A DNA stretch of 9,830 nucleotides, taken from Zoogloeaceae bacterium. GTDB taxonomy: Bacteria > Pseudomonadota > Gammaproteobacteria > Burkholderiales > Rhodocyclaceae. Made by a program: the position numbers and the translations under genes. This document shows, one piece after another, positions 6,404 through 9,830 of the stretch. A model generated the notes under the pieces. That model worked only from the letters and a program-made list of their open reading frames with translations. It did not search any database and was not told the origin of the DNA. The stretch is taken from contig JAITJU010000060.1 of assembly GCA_031278735.1 (NCBI GenBank), positions 1 to 9,830 on the forward strand. The letters run 5' to 3'. How positions within the stretch are numbered: position 1 is the stretch's first letter; each line of letters opens with the position of its first letter.

Positions 6404-6443
6404 CGGATTGCAGGATGCGGCATTGTATCCGAAACCCGGATTG
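6404..6443. promoter_or_regulatory. Possible operator: CGGATTG direct repeat in the MocR-gabT intergenic region
   Basis: cggattg occurs at 6404-6410 and 6437-6443, 33 bases apart (about three helical turns), flanking the tacaat -10-like box (minus strand, 6427-6422) of the regulator. GabR-type regulators bind widely spaced direct repeats, so the geometry is suitable. A 7-bp match in 270 bases can easily arise by chance, so this is weak. Confidence 0.22.
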
Positions 6444-6540
6444 TGCTGCTCCACGCGCCATTACAGTACCCTGAAAAATATGCGGGTTTGTATGTGGGAA
6501 CGCGGCGGACGCGGGGTTATCATGGCATTCGTCAAGCCGT

Positions 6541-6562
6541 CCGGCATGACCGCCCGGCATGA
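6541..6562. promoter_or_regulatory. Possible operator: CCGGCATGA direct repeat upstream of gabT
   Basis: ccggcatga occurs at 6541-6549 and again at 6554-6562, 13 bases start to start, about 55-75 bases before the gabT start. A 9-bp exact direct repeat is less likely to be accidental than the 7-bp one nearby and lies where a regulator could act on gabT. No clear -35/-10 pair was found next to it. Confidence 0.3.
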
Positions 6563-6616
6563 GTTTGCCGCCGCCGCCCCTTTTTACCCAGTCACCCGCT
6601 TCGCAAAGGAAATGAG

Positions 6617-7921
6617 ATGAATGCTTTTGCCCAGACCAATGCCCAGTTGATGGCGCGCCGTGTTGACGCGCTGCCGATTGGTGTGAACAACGCCCATCCG
6701 GTTTTTGTCCAGAAGGCGCAGAACAGCGAAATCTGGGATGTGGAAGGCAGGCGTTACATCGACTTCTGCGCGGGCATCGCCGTGGTGAATACCGGCCACT
6801 GTCATCCCAAAGTCATTGCCGCCGCGCAGGCGCAACTGGCGCAATTCACGCACACCTGCTTTCAGGTGCTCGCTTACGAAGGCTACGTTGCCCTCGCCGA
6901 GCGCCTTGGCCGCCTTGCTCCGGGCAAAGCGGCGAAAAAGGCGTTTTTCATGAATACTGGCGCGGAAGCGGTGGAAAACGCGGTCAAGATCGCGCGCGCC
7001 TATACGGGACGCCCCGGCGTCATCGCCTTCAACGGCGCGTTTCATGGCCGCACCCTGCTCACCCTGGCGCTCACCGGCAAGGTCACCCCCTACAAGACGG
7101 GCTTCGGTCCCTTCCCCGGCGACATCTATCACGCGCCTTATCCTTCCGAAATCCAGGGTATCTCCATCGACGACGCCATTGCCGGGATAGAGAAGATATT
7201 CAAGAGCGACATCGAAGCCAGCCGGACGGCGGCCATCATCGTCGAGCCGGTGCAGGGCGAGGGCGGCTACATTCCCGCGCCCGCCGAATTTCTGCGGCGT
7301 CTGCGCGCCCTTTGTGATTCGCATGGCATTCTTCTCATCGACGACGAAATCCAGACTGGCGTGGCGCGCACCGGCAAGATGCTCGCCATCGAGCATTCCG
7401 GGGTTACGCCGGACATCATCACCATGGCCAAGGGTCTGGGCGGCGGCACGCCGATTTCCGCCGTCATCGGACGCGCCGACATCATGGACGCCTGCGCGCC
7501 CGGCGGTCTGGGCGGCACCTACGGCGGGAATCCGATCGCCTGCGCGGCGGCGCTCGCGGTGCTCGACATCGTTGAGGAAGAAAGGCTCTGTCAACGCAGC
7601 GTGGTCATCGGCGAGCGCATCCGGGGATTTTTTGCGGAATTGTCCAAAAAACTGGCCTGCATCGGCGATATTCGCGGCCTGGGCGCCATGAGCGCGGTTG
7701 AATTCTGTCTGAATGGCGACAAGCGCCGCCCCGCGCCCGACATTGCCAACAACCTGAAGGCGGAAGCCGCAAAACGCGGCCTGATCCTGCTCACCTGCGG
7801 CATAAACGGCAACGTGCTGCGCCTCATGACGCCGCTCACCATCTCCGACGCGGTGCTGGACGAAGGGCTTGCCATCATCGGTGCCGTCCTGAATGATCTG
7901 GTCGCCGCCGGAAAAGCCTGA
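6617..7921 (+). CDS. gabT: 4-aminobutyrate aminotransferase (GABA transaminase)
   Basis: 434 residues, close to E. coli GabT (426). The enzyme transfers the amino group of GABA to 2-oxoglutarate, giving succinic semialdehyde and glutamate, with PLP in the cytoplasm. Class III aminotransferase features are in order: VNTGHCHPKV (57-66), FMNTGAEAVENAVKIAR (111-127) for phosphate binding, GAFHGRT (140-146), IIVEPVQGEGGY (207-218), LLIDDEIQTG with D243 for the PLP ring nitrogen, and MAKGLGGG with the Schiff-base lysine K272. GGTYGGNPIACAAAL (299-313) closes the active site. The start at 6617 has aaagga 6 bases upstream (6605-6610). It is divergent from the MocR regulator and leads gabD by 296 bases. 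Activity on related ω-amino acids such as 5-aminovalerate is possible; the regulator and gabD context favours GABA. Confidence 0.93.
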   Translation: MNAFAQTNAQLMARRVDALPIGVNNAHPVFVQKAQNSEIWDVEGRRYIDFCAGIAVVNTGHCHPKVIAAAQAQLAQFTHTCFQVLAYEGYVALAERLGRLAPGKAAKKAFFMNTGAEAVENAVKIARAYTGRPGVIAFNGAFHGRTLLTLALTGKVTPYKTGFGPFPGDIYHAPYPSEIQGISIDDAIAGIEKIFKSDIEASRTAAIIVEPVQGEGGYIPAPAEFLRRLRALCDSHGILLIDDEIQTGVARTGKMLAIEHSGVTPDIITMAKGLGGGTPISAVIGRADIMDACAPGGLGGTYGGNPIACAAALAVLDIVEEERLCQRSVVIGERIRGFFAELSKKLACIGDIRGLGAMSAVEFCLNGDKRRPAPDIANNLKAEAAKRGLILLTCGINGNVLRLMTPLTISDAVLDEGLAIIGAVLNDLVAAGKA

Positions 7922-7926
7922 TCCGT

Positions 7927-7955
7927 CCTCGCGGGGACGATTCCGTCTTGCGAGG
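7927..7955 (+). terminator. Hairpin directly after gabT
   Basis: Five bases after the gabT stop, cctcgc (7927-7932) pairs with gcgagg (7950-7955), and inside it gacg (7936-7939) pairs with cgtc (7944-7947) around a 4-base loop. An A-rich stretch follows instead of T's, so it is not a classical Rho-independent terminator. It may stabilise the gabT 3' end or lower read-through into gabD. Confidence 0.4.
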
Positions 7956-8205
7956 AAAGAAACGGAAGAGCGCAGAAAATGAAGAAAACAAGAACGTCTG
8001 CCGCCTCGCTCGCGGACATCGTCCTTCTGGAGAAGATCGCGCCTGAAGGCGGCGCGGACGCGCGCGTTCGCCAGTGCGCCGCCGCCGACGGGAAGCCGTC
8101 GCCGCAGGTCAGGAACGGGGCAAACCGATCAGCCCCGCCTGGCTGATCGTCATCACGCATACCTTGCCGATGATCGCGGAAAATTACCCCAACGAAGCGC
8201 GTTTC
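7956..8205 (+). other. gabT-gabD spacer with two further hairpins and a doubtful 55-residue ORF
   Basis: Within the spacer, cgacgg/ccgtcg (8086-8091/8096-8101, 4-base loop) and a perfect 9-bp stem (8126-8134/8141-8149, 6-base loop) can form in the plus-strand RNA; neither is followed by T's. ATG 7979 opens 55 codons (MKKTRTSAASLADIVLLEKI...) with only a distant ggaag as ribosome-binding site. I recognise no family and think this is more likely chance than a gene. Such a long spacer is unusual for gabT-gabD pairs, so gabD may have its own promoter or attenuation. Confidence 0.35.
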
Positions 8206-8211
8206 AAGGAG
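8206..8211 (+). promoter_or_regulatory. Strong ribosome binding site deciding the gabD start
   Basis: aaggag lies 6 bases before ATG 8218. The frame is open from an earlier ATG at 8074, but that extension has no family similarity and no such site, so 8218 is the start. Confidence 0.8.
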
Positions 8212-8217
8212 AAAACC

Positions 8218-9678
8218 ATGCAGCTCAATCATCCCAATCTGCTGAAAAACAAGGCTTACATTGACGGCAAATGGCGCGACGCCGAAAACGGCGCAGTTTT
8301 CGCGGTAACGAATCCGGCCACCGGCGCGACCCTCGCCTCGGCGCCCGACATGGGCGCGGCGGAAACCCGCGCGGCAATCGAGGCCGCGCAACGCGCCTTG
8401 CCCGCCTGGAAAAAACTTTCCGGCAAGGAGCGCGCGCTGATCCTGCGCAAATGGCATGATCGAATCGTCGCCGCCGCCGCCGACATTGCCCGCATCATGA
8501 CGTCCGAGCAGGGCAAGCCGCTGGCCGAGGCGAACGGCGAAGTGCTCTATGCCGCAAGCTTCATCGAGTGGTTCGCGGAAGAAGGCCGCCGCGTCTATGG
8601 CGACACCATGCTCGCGCCCGGCAACGACAAACGCATTGTCGTCATCCGGCAGCCGATAGGCGTCTGCGCCGCGATTACGCCGTGGAATTTTCCCGCCGCC
8701 ATGATTACGCGCAAGGCGGCGCCCGCGTTGGCCGCCGGATGCACCATGCTCGTCAAGCCGGCGGAACACACGCCGCTGACGGCGCTGGCGCTGGCCGAAC
8801 TCGCCGAGCAGGCGGGCATTCCGCCGGGCGTCTTCAATGTCGTCACCTGCGCCGCCGCTTCCGCGCCCGCCGTGGGGCGGGAATTGACCGCCAACCCCAT
8901 CGTGCGGAAACTTTCCTTCACCGGCTCGACGGAAGTGGGACGCCTGCTCATGGCGCAGAGCGCCCCGACCCTGAAAAAACTCTCCCTGGAACTTGGCGGC
9001 AACGCGCCCTTCATCGTCTTCGACGACGCGGATCTGGATGTCGCCGTCGACAGCGCGATGGCCTCGAAATTCCGCAACAGCGGCCAGACCTGCGTCTGCG
9101 CCAATCGCCTGCTGGTGCAAGACGGCATTTACGCCGCCTTTGTCGAAAAACTGACGGCGAAGGTCAGGACGCTGAAAGTAGGCAACGGCGCGGAGGCGGG
9201 CGTCACGCAAGGTCCGCTGATCGACGCCGACGCCTTGCGAAAGGTTGAAGCGCAAGTTGCCGACGCCGCGGCAAAAGGCGGTCGCATCCTTGTCGGCGGC
9301 AAATCGCACACAAGCGGCGGCGCCTTCTTCGAGCCGACGGTCATTGCCGACGCGACGCCGGACATGCGCTGCGCGCGGGAAGAAACCTTTGGCCCCGTCG
9401 CGCCGGTCTTTCGCTTTTCCACGGAAACGGAAGCCATCACGCTTGCCAACGACACGGAATTTGGCCTCGCCAGCTATTTTTTCACGCGGGACCTGAACCG
9501 CGTCATCCGCGTCGCGGAGGCGCTGGAATACGGCATGGTCGGCATCAACACCGGCCTGATTTCCAACGAGGTCGCCCCCTTCGGCGGCGTCAAGCAATCC
9601 GGCTTTGGCCGCGAAGGCTCGAAATACGGCATTGAGGAGTATTTGATCACCAAACAGATGTGCATCGGTCTTTCCTGA
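8218..9678 (+). CDS. gabD: NADP-type succinate-semialdehyde dehydrogenase
   Basis: 486 residues, close to E. coli GabD (482). It oxidises succinic semialdehyde, the GabT product, to succinate for the TCA cycle, in the cytoplasm. Aldehyde dehydrogenase motifs are complete: TPWNFPAAM (154-162) with the oxyanion asparagine N157, LVKPAEHTP (178-186) for the cofactor, FTGSTEVG (234-241), LELGGNAP with the general base E258, and SGQTCVCANR with the catalytic C292. C294 two residues on keeps the CxC pair that acts as a redox switch in studied SSADH enzymes. Toward the end are EETFGPVAPVF and APFGGVKQSGFGREGSKYGI. Length and motifs point to GabD rather than glutarate-semialdehyde or betaine-aldehyde dehydrogenases, though relatives acting on glutarate semialdehyde cannot be excluded. 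Expression is probably under the MocR regulator with gabT. Confidence 0.94.
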   Translation: MQLNHPNLLKNKAYIDGKWRDAENGAVFAVTNPATGATLASAPDMGAAETRAAIEAAQRALPAWKKLSGKERALILRKWHDRIVAAAADIARIMTSEQGKPLAEANGEVLYAASFIEWFAEEGRRVYGDTMLAPGNDKRIVVIRQPIGVCAAITPWNFPAAMITRKAAPALAAGCTMLVKPAEHTPLTALALAELAEQAGIPPGVFNVVTCAAASAPAVGRELTANPIVRKLSFTGSTEVGRLLMAQSAPTLKKLSLELGGNAPFIVFDDADLDVAVDSAMASKFRNSGQTCVCANRLLVQDGIYAAFVEKLTAKVRTLKVGNGAEAGVTQGPLIDADALRKVEAQVADAAAKGGRILVGGKSHTSGGAFFEPTVIADATPDMRCAREETFGPVAPVFRFSTETEAITLANDTEFGLASYFFTRDLNRVIRVAEALEYGMVGINTGLISNEVAPFGGVKQSGFGREGSKYGIEEYLITKQMCIGLS

Positions 9679-9830
9679 CGGGAAAGGAGGGCTACATCAA
9701 TGCCGGGGGAGAGGCCGTCATCCCGCTGCGGCTTGACGACGCAAAACGCGAATTCGCCAATGGTTCGGCGGCGGTCGAAAGGAATGACTGCCGCATTCCG
9801 GACGGTTCGATCCGGCTGTCTCGATGGCCG
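9660..9830 (+). pseudogene. WG (KWG)-repeat-like fragment, runs off the right edge
   Basis: A frame open to the window end reads GKEGYINAGGEAVIPLRLDD (9681-9740), then AKREFANGSAAVE. This follows the WG-repeat pattern 'GkwGYIn..G..vIP..yDdA..F.nGlAaV'. The usual tryptophan is replaced by E. No convincing start exists: a GTG at 9660 overlaps the end of gabD, and the ATG at 9700 with a nearby ggagg is in a different frame. It is therefore probably a 5'-truncated remnant, or a repeat unit whose gene is broken here. The function of WG-repeat proteins is mostly unknown. One repeat only, so confidence is modest. Confidence 0.35.

Noticed and set aside
6348..6560. 71-residue N-terminal extension of the MocR-type regulator
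   Set aside because: The extension has no family similarity and would span the tacaat -10-like box and most of the divergent control region; the start at 6347 gives the usual N-terminus.
8074..8217. 48-residue N-terminal extension of GabD
   Set aside because: Lacks similarity and a ribosome-binding site, whereas aaggag lies right before ATG 8218.
7591..9597. 668-codon minus-strand open frame opposite gabD
   Set aside because: Very long but antisense to gabD and the gabT end; composition is G/R/A/D-rich and repetitive without domains, so it is a GC-bias shadow.

Overview
This window looks like a GC-rich proteobacterial chromosome segment, most likely from a betaproteobacterium. The protein sequences of PsiE, the GDT1-type transporter, GabT and GabD are of the kind seen in Rhodocyclales and Burkholderiales relatives. 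That taxonomic placement is inferred from protein resemblance, not from a marker gene. No rRNA, tRNA, CRISPR array or insertion sequence was recognised.

Left part (1-1017, minus strand): a GDT1/UPF0016-family cation transporter runs off the left edge, preceded by psiE, a small membrane protein of the phosphate-starvation PsiE family. Divergent from psiE, on the plus strand, come a 566-residue AGCS-family amino acid:cation symporter (1298-2998) and, 18 bases further on, a P-loop ATPase of unknown function (3017-3880), probably one operon. The symporter is the most striking item. The extracytoplasmic loop between its predicted TM8 and TM9 carries an in-frame insert of about 110 residues. By eye, that insert aligns with the lineage-specific insertion (SI1/βi4, about residues 225-343) of the bacterial RNA polymerase β subunit, RpoB.

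Middle (about 3875-4983): a decayed region. It starts with a frameshifted, internally deleted remnant of a large RTX/FrpC-like calcium-binding protein. An AT-richer stretch follows with tiny, broken membrane-peptide ORFs and a 68-residue ORF of unknown nature that runs tail-to-tail into the next gene.

Right part (4920-9678): a GABA-catabolism cluster. A MocR/GabR-type regulator (wHTH plus aminotransferase fold, minus strand) is divergent from gabT (GABA transaminase), followed after a 296-base hairpin-rich gap by gabD (succinate-semialdehyde dehydrogenase). GabT converts GABA to succinic semialdehyde and GabD oxidises that to succinate, feeding the TCA cycle. The MocR protein probably senses PLP/GABA and controls the pair from the shared 269-base intergenic region, which holds a 9-bp direct repeat. 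After gabD the last ~150 bases hold an open frame resembling a WG (KWG) repeat, without a convincing start.
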